The notes under the pieces were generated by a model that saw only the letters and a list, made by a program, of their open reading frames with translations, ran no database searches and had not been told where the DNA came from. Below, one piece after another: positions 1-11,306 of a DNA stretch of 64,000 nucleotides. This DNA is from Adineta ricciae (lineage: Eukaryota > Rotifera > Eurotatoria > Adinetida > Adinetidae). A program made the position numbers and the translations under genes. The DNA is taken from assembly GCA_905250025.1 (NCBI GenBank), contig CAJNOJ010000092.1, positions 186,001 through 250,000 on the forward strand. Reading direction: 5' to 3'. How positions within the stretch are numbered: the stretch's first letter is position 1; every line of letters starts with the position of its first letter.

Positions 1-871
1 AGTATTTAGTCATTTTAATCTGCGAAATGTAACTTCAAGCGAATGAGATTAAAGAAAGCCTATTAGATAAATGTATGATGATCAAATTATATATAGATGC
101 ACATAGGTCCATTAGTAGAAAATGAAATTTACACTCGGTCTGATCGAAAAGATGTCGTTTAGAAATGCTCTCGCGTTTCGAGCAATGCGCAACGGAAAAG
201 AAAAGCAATTCGTTGTTTTTTTTTAATCAAGTAGATAATATGATATATTTAAAGAGAAGTTCAGTCTTCTAGAAAGTGTCCTGAGATTTGCCTAACGAAT
301 TTATTCGTTTTTCGATAGATATGTATACGTATACACCCTTATTCCCACGAAACCTTTCGAAATAGAATCGCTTTTCTTGCCTGCTAAGATAAATCACCAT
401 AATTTAGATATGAAGAATTATAGATAAAGTAGGTCCTATTAAATCATTTTTCTTTCTCGAGAGAAGAATAAGTTATGATTGCTCTTTGCATAACAAATCG
501 AAAAAGTCAGAATTTCCATACGAATGTCAATTGTCGAGAAAACGAACGGATGATTAGGCAGTTACATAAAATATAAAGCAGAACACATTTGCTAAAATAA
601 GATTAGGACGAGAGTTTTCAATGAGATTATATATATGTCAACGGATCATCATTTGATACGAATGTATTAATGCTGACGTGGATAATTGCCTGAAGATATT
701 GATTGAGAAAACATTTTTTAATCTTTTTCCTTATCAAAACCTTGAAACTTGTCACAACACAAAGGTCTGGCATATATTGTGTTCGTCTAACCTTTGACTC
801 ATATTCGGCTAATTAATAAACCATCGCCTTTCTTTCTTCTTCTATAATTGTCAGTATAAACAATATTTTAG
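1..871. other. Gene-free stretch at left edge
   Basis: No convincing coding exon is visible on either strand in these 871 bases. The last bases before the GPCR start codon (about 855-871) are AT-rich and end in an acceptor-like TTTTAG directly at the ATG. The 3' part is therefore probably a 5'UTR intron or a trans-splice region of the GPCR gene. Confidence 0.5.
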
Positions 872-2689
872 ATGGGTAACGTACCAGATTTTTGTCGAAA
901 CAGTTCCATTGCAATCAATGAAACATCCTATGCGAAATTATCCGAATGTTGGACAGAAACGCGCATAGCGGATGTTCTGCGAAAATGTTTACCATTGATT
1001 ATCTTACCTGTGTCACTTATTTGTAATTCTTTATCGTTTATTGCTTTACGAAGTCGACATATGCGTGGAACATCAACAGCATTTTTCATGCTGGCACTCA
1101 GCGTGCTCGATCCACTTGTATTATTGACGAAAAATCTTGTATATTTTCCGGCATTAGTTGCTTCACATGCTATCTTATGTAAAATTCTTTATTTTCTCAT
1201 CTATGTACTTGGTTATACCAATGTTTGGATACTCGTGATTATGACAGCTGACAAATTCTTCGCTGTTTGGTTTCCGCTGAAAGTATCATATTTTTGCACG
1301 ATAACTCGAGCAAAATATGTCTGTATATTTCTCTTTGCTATGACGAGTATCATTTCGTTGCATCATTTTTGGACTATTGATAGTATACAATATCCTCACT
1401 ATCCTAACCGACGTTTTTGTTATTATGATCTGCAACGTTATGGGTTAATTCAACATACATGGCGTTACATGGATTTCGTCATTTGGTGTTTTCTACCGTT
1501 CATTCTCATATTAACATTGAGTGTTTTGATTATTTACAAACTACGACAGAAGGAACAAACGTCTCATTCGAACATTCGACAGATACTCGGTACAAATTCA
1601 AATAATGAAAAGGGTAAGATTTACTATTCGTGATTGCAATGAATATGTCTCAACGAAAAGAAAACTTGAGCAATACTAATTAGAAGGATTCCTTTAGGTA
1701 TCGGAGAAATAATATATACAGATATGTGATAAATGTCACTCGCGTTTCTTTCAATACATATCTATTCTTTGTTTGTAACATGAGTTAGGTTGAGCAAACA
1801 TGTATTCTTGTGAAGAAGACATTTCTTTCAAGTTCGTCTTTTCTATTGCCTACGGCTATTGTGGAAGAGTTCCTCATTGCGAACGATTGTATCTGTAATC
1901 ATACATAATAAATAGTACTTATTTTGCTTATCAACTTTGATGGAAAAGAGTCACTCCTAGCCGCAAGACTTGATTTTCTCGAGCAATTTTCCGCAGATTT
2001 CATAAATGATAGAAAATTATTTTCCCGTCCTTCTAGTTTCAAGTCAGAAACGCCTTAGCAAACAACTTCAACAACAACAGCAATCGCAGCAGCAGAGAAA
2101 ATCCGACAGCCAAGGTTTTGAAATGCGCAGTACACAGAAAAGTGAAGTCATACGTTCAAGACAACGTCACATAACACTGATGTTACTTGCTGTGGCTGTC
2201 GTTTTCCTCCTTCTTACATTACCAAATAGTATCTACTTTGTACTTGACCTAACATATGGTTTTAATAAATTGCCAACTGACGAAAACTACGAACATTGGC
2301 TGCGTTATCGACGTTTAACAATCTTAACTGTTATTATGTTTCAATTAAGCGATTTACAGCATGCAACAAACTTCTTCTTATACTTACTAACGAGTGACAA
2401 GTTTCGTCGATCTGTGTTGATGACATGTGCATCATCAGTGCACTTCGCGCCGTCAATATTCAATTGTTGTTGCCGAGATAAGATTGATTCGGCCTCGTCG
2501 TTTCAAAATCATTATTCAGGTCAGAAGTATGATAAAAAGACGATGTCTTATCGATTGAGTGCAACAGAAAGATCAAGTATATCAGCAAATCCACGATATA
2601 TGAATACGCAACAGGTCCATCAACAATCATCGGCAGCTTATCGTTCATCAAGTTCACGACCTTCGAGATCCATTATTCAATCGTTATGA
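872..2689 (+). CDS. Rhodopsin-like (class A) seven-transmembrane G-protein-coupled receptor
   Basis: Two exons, 872-1613 and 2037-2689, joined in phase 1 across a 423-bp intron (GTAAGA to a pyrimidine-rich TTCTAG); 464 residues. Seven hydrophobic segments are visible: TM1 about 38-60, TM2 about 69-92, TM3 about 103-126, TM4 about 146-163 and TM5 about 204-225, with TM6 and TM7 in exon 2. After TM3 the usual DRY is DKF (residues 127-129), followed by AVWFPL. TM7 reads HATNFFLYLLTSDKFRR, a pattern common in peptide-type receptors such as the FMRFamide-receptor-like group. The third intracellular loop is Gln-rich, and the tail is Ser-rich. Ligand and coupling cannot be read from the sequence. 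The start is the first ATG and sits directly after an acceptor-like TTTTAG. The family call is firm; the subtype is open. Confidence 0.88.
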
Positions 2690-2832
2690 CTTTTGAGTAT
2701 GCATTACAACAAACTGTAATCTTTTTTTTTTGCTTCATAGAGGATGAATACACTGGTTTAGAAAACGGACAACGAATGTCGAAGGAAAAACTTATTTTTG
2801 AATAAAATTTAAAAAATGCGAACAAAAAACTG

Positions 2833-4340
2833 TTAAACTTGAACATGATTCCATGCTGATGTACGAAGGAGATCGTGTAGTTTGAATGAAGTCTCGTGTC
2901 TTGTTGTCGTGGGCAAATATTTTGTATCTGCTGCACACATGTTGTCATCAATGGTTAAAGGCGTGTTTAGGCTTAATCGACTATTAATTTGTCTTCTAGT
3001 TGACTGACATTGAAACGTATTTGTACTTGTACGAGAATTGACTGGTACTCGACGTCTCTTTGATAACGTCATGTCAGACTCGTTATTGTGTGCACTCTCA
3101 TCTTTAACTAGATTTTGTTGCATTGTTAGATTTGTTAAATAGAGAACATAGAATGGACATGAAACAGATTTGAAATCTTTATGCTGTCGATCGACTTTGG
3201 CTGAACGCTGGTTTATCGATGAAATCGGTAGAAATACGCTATCATTGCCAATGTTGGATTGTTGAGGTACTTGATAAGCATGCGTTGGCCTGTATTCTAT
3301 TGTTTGTTGATTATTATCTATTTCAGTAATTGGTGGCACTAGTCGTACAATCGGATTCGGATGAATTGGTATTGTTTGCGTGGATGCATCATTGATTGTA
3401 GGCATTGTTACTGATGTATTTGTCGTGTGATGAGTTGCAGCTGATGAGAAACGTTTATGAATGCGATCAGCTTTCAGAACAGTAGATGCAGATGGAAACC
3501 GATAAGAAGTTGAATACGATAGAGTATCTCGTGAAGTACTATTCAGATCCTAGAAGAACAACAATTGATTACACTCTTGAAAATAAACGAACAATAATGA
3601 TTTCTCTGCTTGGGATACAAGAAAATTTTGTTCGTTATCAATTTGGGAACGTTTGTTACGTCACCGATCGGTGACGATGATCATCTTCAAAAATACATCG
3701 TCATAGAAAATCAAAAGTCAATATTTACAAATATTGAAGAATATTTTCCTTGTGAAATGTTTCTTAATTAGGTATGATCGAGAGTATTTTCTTTTTGCTT
3801 ACTCGATGATCGCGAAGGCGGACACTTCTACTTATTTCTTCGTGCTTTTTTAACTTATGTCGAAGATAATCGACTTCCGATTTCAGTCTTGCAGACGCAT
3901 GTGATTGCATAATCGACGCTTTCGTTGATGTATCTTTACTTTCGCCTAGGTGAGAACGTGAATGAGTTCGTTGCTGTGTTGGTGAGCTTGACGTAAAGGC
4001 CATCTTGTGATGACGAACATTCGATGGTGGAAAAGCATTTCTTTGATTATTCAAGGTCAAACTATGAGAACTATCTGCCATTGAATTGTATTGTTCAGTC
4101 TGCTGCTGTTTCGATTCTAACGATGAATAGAAAAAACTAGCTAAACTATTATTACGAAGACGAATCGCTGGAACAGGCTCGATTGGATATGGAGCATTCG
4201 TCGGTTGTAATTCATATATGTCATTCGCAGCGAAGAGTCCTAAAATGGACGAAATCTGAATCGAATATTTGATTACAATGAATGAATAAACCTGTTCTAT
4301 TCTTTTTCACATTATGAGATCTTGCCGATGCAGTTGCCAT
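2833..4340 (-). CDS. Hypothetical protein with a short coiled coil (400 aa)
   Basis: Three exons on the minus strand: 4292-4340, 3803-4239 and 2833-3549. Introns begin GTTTAT and GTAAGC and end TTTTAG and TTCTAG. Phases match (1, then 0), which supports a real gene. The product begins MATASARSHNVKKNRTG. It is polar, Ser/Thr/Gln-rich and probably mostly disordered. A predicted short coiled coil (RLKSEVDYLRHKLKKHEEIS) lies about two-thirds of the way through exon 2's product. There is a basic patch SKRRRVPV in exon 3. I do not recognise a domain, signal peptide or membrane segment. It lies tail-to-tail with the GPCR gene, with stop codons 143 bp apart. A cytoskeletal or centrosomal role is possible from composition only. 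Confidence 0.7.
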
Positions 4341-4854
4341 TTCAATCGTGTTCGATAGAAGCCTATGTTGATTGTAAAGAATATAATTATGCAAAGAAAC
4401 AACTAACAGACGGTGTTTGATGAAGAATGAGGAGAACAGAGAAAAGGAAGTTTAGATTTATAATGTTCTATTTTGAGAAAAACTAGTCATGACTTTCAAT
4501 CGACAGATCAAGAAAGAAAATGATACCCTGTCATCGTGTTCATTGATGATGATTAAATAAGAAACGAGTTCGACGAGTATTTGGCTGTGGATTTTTCATG
4601 TCACGAAGAATTTCATTCTTTCGAGAAACAAAATGTCCGCAGCCGTACATATTCCTCCGAAGAGAAAAAAAGAACGTACAGAAGTCCAAGAAATTCCAAT
4701 ATACTGTTATTTAATATTGATCGAATCTCATTGATTATATGTGACTAATAAACACATTTACGTTTCGCTCTCTGGAAATCAGGAGAACAAAGTATAATAA
4801 ATTTTCTGTACTCAAAGCGCGAGTTATTTTGTCCGATTGATGCAACGAAACTAT
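4341..4854. other. Divergent intergenic region
   Basis: About 500 bp between the start of the minus-strand coiled-coil gene and the start of the plus-strand dynein-stalk-like gene. It is AT-rich with stops in all frames. It should hold both promoters, but I can point to no specific motif. Confidence 0.5.
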
Positions 4855-5554
4855 ATGACAACTTTTCTTGGCTTTACAGTTAATGATGTTCAGGTACATG
4901 TACCACGATTTTCATTGAAAATATGCGTGGGATGTCTTTTTCGAAAAGGATTTCAAGACTCTTCGTCGAAGGTTTGATGAATCTGTTCAACATCAAAATT
5001 CGATTGTCGAAGGAATAAATCTTTTAACTGGTTATAAAAAGAATCTTGAATTAGAACAACAGAAATGCAATCAGTTGGTGGATGACATTAGAAAACTGAG
5101 AACAGTTGGAAAAAGTCGCGATACTTCGAGATGTTTTCCATTTCGATCGTTTCTTAACTTACGGCATTGGCGGAAAACACCGAAAAGTCTGAAAACATTC
5201 TTTCGAGTTCTATCGTACATGTTCTCAACTGATGACTTTCTCAGTGAACTGAGAAGAAATTCTAATTTCGTGAAAACTATTCAAAAGCATCATCTCTCTC
5301 AAGAAAAACTCCTCGAGTTTGAACAGAAATTTTCGCGTTTACCAGAACTTTCGTCCGATTACATTCGACATAAAAGTTCTGATGCTTATCAAATCTGTCT
5401 CTGGTTGCATCATTATCTCGAAGACGAACACAACAGTCGAACGCAACAATTACAAATCGAGAAAGAACTTCTTCAACTAAACATCGATCTTTCGACAACA
5501 CAAAAACAAATCGACCGTCTCCAAGAGAAAATCAAAACTTTCAAAATCACCTAA
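4855..5554 (+). CDS. Small protein resembling only the dynein heavy-chain stalk and microtubule-binding region
   Basis: Two exons, 4855-4893 (encoding MTTFLGFTVNDVQ) and 4949-5554, with a 55-bp GTACAT...AAAAG intron in phase 0; 214 aa. Order of features: a helical/coiled stretch with RRRFDESVQHQNSIVEGINL, then a helical middle with W..TPKSLKTFFRVLSYMF followed by FLSELRR, then SSDAYQICLWLHHYLEDE, and a C-terminal coiled coil ending LQEKIKTFK. This follows the dynein heavy-chain stalk plan: coil 1, microtubule-binding domain (W...fl..L), then the S.A...L..W helix and coil 2. No AAA+ module or linker is present in or next to the gene. It ends 15 bp before the DRC8-like gene on the same strand. 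It could instead be an unrelated helical axonemal protein. The gene is fairly certain; the dynein link is moderate. Confidence 0.62.
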
Positions 5555-5569
5555 TTAGATTTCATTCTC

Positions 5570-6379
5570 ATGACAACCAAAAAGCAAAAGACTATTATCA
5601 AAGATACTGATATCGAACAACGTAAGTCCGTTTGACGACTATTCAAACCAATACATCATCAAGTATCCTAGGCTTTCACGAGACAATCTCGTCTTTGTCG
5701 AGTGATCAAACAAATAATCTCGATCTGACGAAACTATATCAAACACTAACCGAAGCATTCTATATTTACGAATGTCATCTGACTAATTTTGTTTTTGATC
5801 GCGATATGTCTAACATCATCTATTCCCTTGGCTTTGTACCAGCTAGTATTCTTCTCTAATCAAAAATCGTTTTCTCAAACCTTATTTATGTTTAGTCTCA
5901 TCATGAAATCAATCAGCTAATTCTTGGTAGAAACGAAATTTGTCATAGGAAACTTTTTGTTATCACGATCAATTGTTTTAGCAATGCGTTACCATCCGCA
6001 ATCACGTACAACCGATCGAGAGGAAATCGATCTCGATCATCATTTAATACACCTTTCCGATTATATCGACATAATCCTACCGAAATACATTTCACATGAT
6101 TATCAACCTGTTGACGAACAACATTTGCTAAAATGTTTCGAAAAACTCGATCAATCGAATAAAAACTATTTACACAAGAAACTGTTCATTGAAATGCTAT
6201 CAACCATGGAAGATATGTTCGATGAGAACGAAGCCGAAAATCTTCTGAATTTCCTCATCACGAATCAAAGTTTAACAGTTGAAGACGATTTACAAGATTT
6301 CTTTCTCTATAAACGATATATCAAACATCTTTTACCACAACGACATTTGATTTATCTTGATCTTGGCGTGACGAAATAA
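5570..6379 (+). CDS. EF-hand-like protein similar to nexin-dynein regulatory complex subunit DRC8 (EFCAB2)
   Basis: Proposed exons are 5570-5621, 5672-5835, 5896-5926 and 5982-6379, in consistent phases (1, 0, 1); 214 aa. The donor at 5836 is the least certain, because a GT at 5841 would break the frame. The protein carries calmodulin-like helix-loop-helix units: YECHLTNFVFDRDMSNIIYS followed by LGF, then YQPVDEQHLLKCFEKLDQSN and LHKKLFIEML. This spacing and the short LLKCFEKLD segment resemble EFCAB2/DRC8, a subunit of the axonemal regulatory complex of motile cilia. The EF loops have lost most acidic calcium ligands, as is common in DRC8. It starts 15 bp after the stop of the dynein-stalk-like gene, with an acceptor-like TTAG at 5555-5558. 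Confidence 0.65.
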
Positions 6380-7050
6380 TTTCAACGAACGAACGAAATC
6401 ACCCATTTGTCATACAAATGTATGTCGTATCTTTTAGTCATCGATACTGTACATTTGTTTTAACTCTCTCTCTTTCTTCAATGTCTCATTTTCAAATCAT
6501 TACTCACTCAAGTCATTATTAATATATTGCAAAAAGTTGTGTTTTCTTTTTGTCTTCTGAGTTGAAATTAAAACGCTAATTTTCTCCATGGTCATTATCG
6601 ACAATAGTGACGATTGAATGTTCTCCACTTGTTCTTGTCAGATGATTGAAATCAAGGCAATAAGAGAAATGCAAAGTTAATTGAGACAGTAAAGAACTCA
6701 TACATCTCGATTTCATCGTCAAGTGTTGGTATCGAAATCTCGTTAGGATAAGCGCATCTCAACACGTTCGTTTCTCCACCTTGTCAATGTATACACAAGA
6801 ATTAAATCGTGAGAGATCAGGAGTAATAGATATAACCATGTTAAACATCGACATGTCGACATTGAGGTGTAAATATTTTTTTCAAATTAACTTTCGCATC
6901 TCATCACCTGCTAATGAACTGCCGAATAGACGGATTAACATTGTATACAGACACGTATCTTTTTTTCCTCGTTAAAATGTACACAAAATAACAATGCAAA
7001 AAAAAAACAACAACAACAACAACAGAAATATGAATTAAACGTCTTATAGG
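6380..7050. other. Convergent intergenic region
   Basis: Shared 3' region between the plus-strand DRC8-like gene and the minus-strand HES gene. It is AT-rich, with a run of A and CAA triplets near 6996-7023 just past the HES stop codon. A 64-residue open frame at 6781-6975 has no recognisable features. No gene is called here. Confidence 0.5.
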
Positions 7051-7987
7051 TCACCAAGGTCGCCATACTTTCGATGGTGATTCATTCATTGTACTTGCTG
7101 GACTATCTGTAGGTGTTGCTGTGAGAAATTCGGATTTTAACGATTCACAATCGCTTGAATTATTCGAAGATGTTGAACTACACTCAGCATCATCGTATGT
7201 TACCGATGTGTCTTGAGTTTGTTGTTGAGTTTGCTGTTGCTGTTGCTGTTGTCGTTGTTGTTCTTGCTGAGATAAAATAAATATGTATTGATTATTAGTT
7301 GATGAATTAACTGAATAGCGATCTGTTTTTGTCAATAAACCAGTAGCATGATGAAGTGATGGTAGAGAGGGTTGTATAGGTGGTAAAATGGATAATGAAG
7401 AAAGATTTTGTATACGAGTTGATAAATGTGAAATAAGTTTCGTTTTCAATTCTAAGTCCGCATTGGGTGTTGTTGTTAAGAATCGTATGATTTCATTCGC
7501 ACATTCGCCGTAACCAGCACGATATTTCGAAGCAATCGTTGGATCAACAACAGCTGCACCTAAATAACGAATATTCGTATGTTTTTCATTGTCAAATGAG
7601 TATATGATTTCTCGTACTGGCTAGTTTATGCTTGTAAACTGCTCGTAAGTGTTTGACAGTCATTTCGAGAATATCAGCTTTTTCTAATTTATGACTGCGT
7701 ACATTCTAAAAATCAAGAATTATACATGAGAAATAAAGGCATACGACAACAATTCTTACACTTGTTGTTGCATTGTCGAGAATGAGATTCTTCAGTTCTT
7801 CTAAACTTCGATTGATTCTCTCTCGTCTTCGTTTTTCCATAATTGGCTTAGCATTCTAAAATACAAGTACAGTTTGTTGCTAAGCAAATATCTTCAAGCA
7901 ATGAAAGATTCTATCTGGTACCTTTCGATAATCACTGTGACTAAGATGAGATGGTAATGGATAAGGTGCAAAACGATCTGTAGGCAT
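7051..7987 (-). CDS. Hairy/Enhancer-of-split family bHLH-Orange transcriptional repressor
   Basis: Four exons on the minus strand: 7922-7987, 7760-7855, 7618-7705 and 7051-7559, all phases matching; 252 aa. The basic region and helix 1 read KPIMEKRRRERINRSLEELK, including the Pro typical of HES proteins. Helix 2 continues VRSHKLEKADILEMTVKHLR. The Orange domain (about residues 98-130) contains YRAGYGECANEIIRFL. A Gln-rich linker follows, and the protein ends exactly in WRPW, the Groucho-recruiting tetrapeptide. Family knowledge predicts a DNA-binding repressor acting in Notch-type decisions. The N terminus is only 22 residues before the basic region. A long gene-free block lies upstream, as is common for developmental regulators. 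Which HES paralogue it is cannot be said. Confidence 0.96.
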
Positions 7988-10900
7988 TGTTGAAGATAAA
8001 TGAGTAAACGCGAATGTGAACGGGATCTAATAGTTTAGAGAAATGATACGTTCGCGTATATATGTGGACGTATATATGTGTTCTGATTCGTTGTCTCGCC
8101 GATTGCACTGTAATTATTCTTTCTTTTTCTCTCTCTTTTTTCTCTTTCTCTGTCTCTCCTCCTCTCTCTCTCTCTCCCGTGTCTTGACGCACGCGAGATC
8201 GTGTGTATGGTGTAGAACGGTTGGCCAGAGAAAGAATGAAACGGACGAATAATGAAGATGGACGACTCGTGCTGTTGGCCAAATAAATATTCAGATGGGA
8301 GAGAAAGAACAAGAAGAAGAATCATTAACATAACTTGAGTATCCAATCATCGAATTCTCTGTTTCTTTTCAAGATTTTACTTGAATCATATGCCATGATG
8401 TATTCACCCGCTGGCAAATCATCAGAAGAAAATGAAATTGTATAGTTCTATTCTATCATTCCTACCGCATCGATGATAATATGTCTTACTAGACGTATAA
8501 ATTCATCTTTGTTCTTTTTATTTCATATCTTAAGGGAATAGAGAAAAAGAAGGATAGGATTCTATTTAAAAGGCAGGTGATCTCATCAGCTTTGCTTTGT
8601 TTCGTTGATGCATGAAAACAAAAAAGAACACGTACGTTGTTCATCAACACTCTCATCATCATAACGGTANAATCGATGGACACGCCTTTCTTTCGCCTGT
8701 CTAGCTGTTGACGGGATGGAATGTATAGCAACATCAGCAATATCAATAGAGCACATCGATGATCGATAATGGGAAAAAGAGCCTGTCTCTCCCTTTTGCT
8801 CTCCTAATTAACCAGTACATCATTGTTATTTTCGACATTGACTGATAAACACAAGCAAGTGTAAACATCGAGTACTTTTCACACTTATCATTTCGGAGAA
8901 AAAGAAATTAGTTTCTTACATCATACCACTTCTGTTCATCATCGTGGAAAAGTTCTTCATGTCAAAGATGATCTCATTAAGTGCAGCTATGCCTATATCG
9001 ATATATAATTATAATTTGTGCTGAAGATAGAGTAGGAGAAAGAGTCTTGCCAAGTAGTGGACACAGTTATCAATGATTAATATCGGATAATTATTGAGAA
9101 GAAGAAGAAATGTGATTCTTCAGTTCGAAGTGAATTGAACGATATATCTTCAAACATGGGAACGAATCAGATTACAAATTGTTGTCGGTCTTACTGTTCT
9201 TCTATGTACATATGTAGAAAATGCGACACAAAAAGAATGTCAAAATTTACTTATCGACGCGTCGAACAAAAAAGATGTGTGAAAATGATCGGTCAGTCGC
9301 TCTTGCTCTCTCTATCACTCACTGCGCATAGGTGCAAGTGATCCTTATTGTCAAATTCAACGACCTCTCTCTCTCCCTTTCGTTTGCTACTGATGGGTTA
9401 TAACTCATCATCGTATGTATACGGACGTATCTAAAGCATCGATCTCTTTCGTTAGCCCTTGAAACTACCGCCTGCCCACTTTTCTTTCTTTCGATATACA
9501 AAAAAGTGCTCTAAAATGTTGATTAATGAGCGAATACAAAGAATGAGACAAGTTGAAAGAGAACAAAACGAAATGAACGACTAGACTCTTCTTAAACAAA
9601 TAAACGAAGGACAAAAGATAGATAAAATTTTTTCGCACAAATAACAAAGATATTCGATCTTCTCGTTTCATTTCTCGACCTAGAAGATCGATCAGTTGTT
9701 TAACGAAGATTCCACTTCAACTATGTTGATCAACATTCTTTAGATTGAGAAAGTGAGGTACCGGAAATGTTAGCTTTTTCACTTATCCATCTCGAATATG
9801 ATTGAAATCAATCGCACCTGACTTCTTCGATATGTATACATCCATATGCACATCTTCGAATGAATTAATCGTTTCGTCTTGCTCTTCAACTCCATTAACA
9901 TAAGCATTGAATTTCTAACATGAGCTAATTGAGTACAGAAAAACGACATTACAACAATCAATCACTCACTCACTCAAAAGACATGGTGCACTTGCTCGAA
10001 ATATATATATATTGTCACAAGAAAAGACGACATTCAAACATCAAAGTATATCGATCTTATGCGCACATATCTTCAGGCGATGAACGTGTACAACGGTATA
10101 CTCGAACTATCTTTAGACATACACATACGGGACATGTCGATTTTCTCCTTTTTTCCTTGATGAACTGATGACGATAATAATGATGATTTGTCGCTTAGAA
10201 AAAAATCAAAAACGATTAAACGATGAGTTGATGAGCAAACAATAGAAGAAAAAAGGCATGCTAAGATGCGGTATCTCACGCATACATGTTTCGAAAAGGT
10301 GAACGGCGCTTGAAGCATACAATTCAAACGATAAAAGACGACACTGAGGAGGAGTAAGAAAACATCTTGTTCATCAACCGACATCGTACGAAACAAAAAA
10401 AAACAACTACAACAACATGAAATGCTCTAGGGAATACATGCTCATTTCGTCTTTGCTCTCATTTGAAACATTGACTTTCTGTTCCTCAACAATCAATAGA
10501 AAATATTAAGCTCTACTTTTCAGTGTTCAGCTTTCGATTCTCGTTCATACAGTTCAGTTCCTTGATAAGTGATTTATAAGTTATGCATGCGATCTATTGA
10601 CATTATCGTTCATAGACATGTAAAACTTTGTACCTGAAAGTCTGTGAGAAGCTAGCGATACTTCAACCAATAGAAGTGCTTTTTTGTAGATGCAACTCTA
10701 CTTGTTTGCATTTGAATGTTTTAGTTTTTAAACTCTGTTATTTATTCCAACGCTGTGCTTATCAGTTCGGCGAAAAGAATTGAAGTGTTTTAAGGTGTTT
10801 TTTCCCATTTTACTCTATTTAATTAATATTGTTAAGCAGCCATCTGATCCGTAAGCAAATTTACCTTGACTGCAACGCCATTTACCTTTGCCTGAAAGCA

Positions 10901-11306
10901 AAGAGCAAAAAAAGAATTTTGTATTAGTCCAAAACGTGTTGACATTTCTGATTAAATGTTTAAACTCAATTAAGAATAACAGACTAGAATACTAATGAAT
11001 ATCGCTCACTATTTCATCTAGTTTATTTTACTATACAAGAAAATTTTGTTGTAGAATTCACCGAAAAAAGAAAGGAAAAGGATTATTTTGGGAAGAATTT
11101 GCATGTACAAAAAAAAAAAGGATTCGATTTGTTTGCAGCTGATCGAAAAAGAAAGAGCAGAATCAATTAGAATACACACACACTTCATTGACAAACAAAA
11201 AGAGATTATCAAAAGAACCATAAGTATTTATTCGAGTTAGTTTCTCTTCTCATCTTGATTCATATCACAGAAGTCGGTTGCTTTTCTGAGATCATCATCA
11301 GGGGAT
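7988..11306. other. 3.3 kb gene-free block upstream of HES
   Basis: This is the longest gene-poor block in the left half. It holds a pyrimidine-rich CT tract (about 8121-8178), a single N at 8670, short TA runs (for example 10001-10011) and only short spurious frames. A small minus-strand exon-like stretch lies near 10840-10891 (see findings). Because it sits upstream of the HES start it is a candidate cis-regulatory region. That is inferred from position and size, not from motifs. Confidence 0.5.
8121..8178 (+). repeat. Polypyrimidine (CT/TTTC) tract
   Basis: About 58 bp are almost exclusively C and T, ending in a run of CT dinucleotides. The tract produces long but meaningless open frames on both strands. 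Confidence 0.85.

Noticed and set aside
5836-5895. Alternative donor at 5841 in the DRC8-like gene, which would keep more of the EF-hand region
   Set aside because: It gives the wrong phase with the only good acceptor (5895) and a stop soon after. I keep 5836, with lower confidence.
7941-8346. Overlapping frames on both strands across the CT tract
   Set aside because: Products are Arg/Glu or Ser/Leu runs encoded by the CT repeat.
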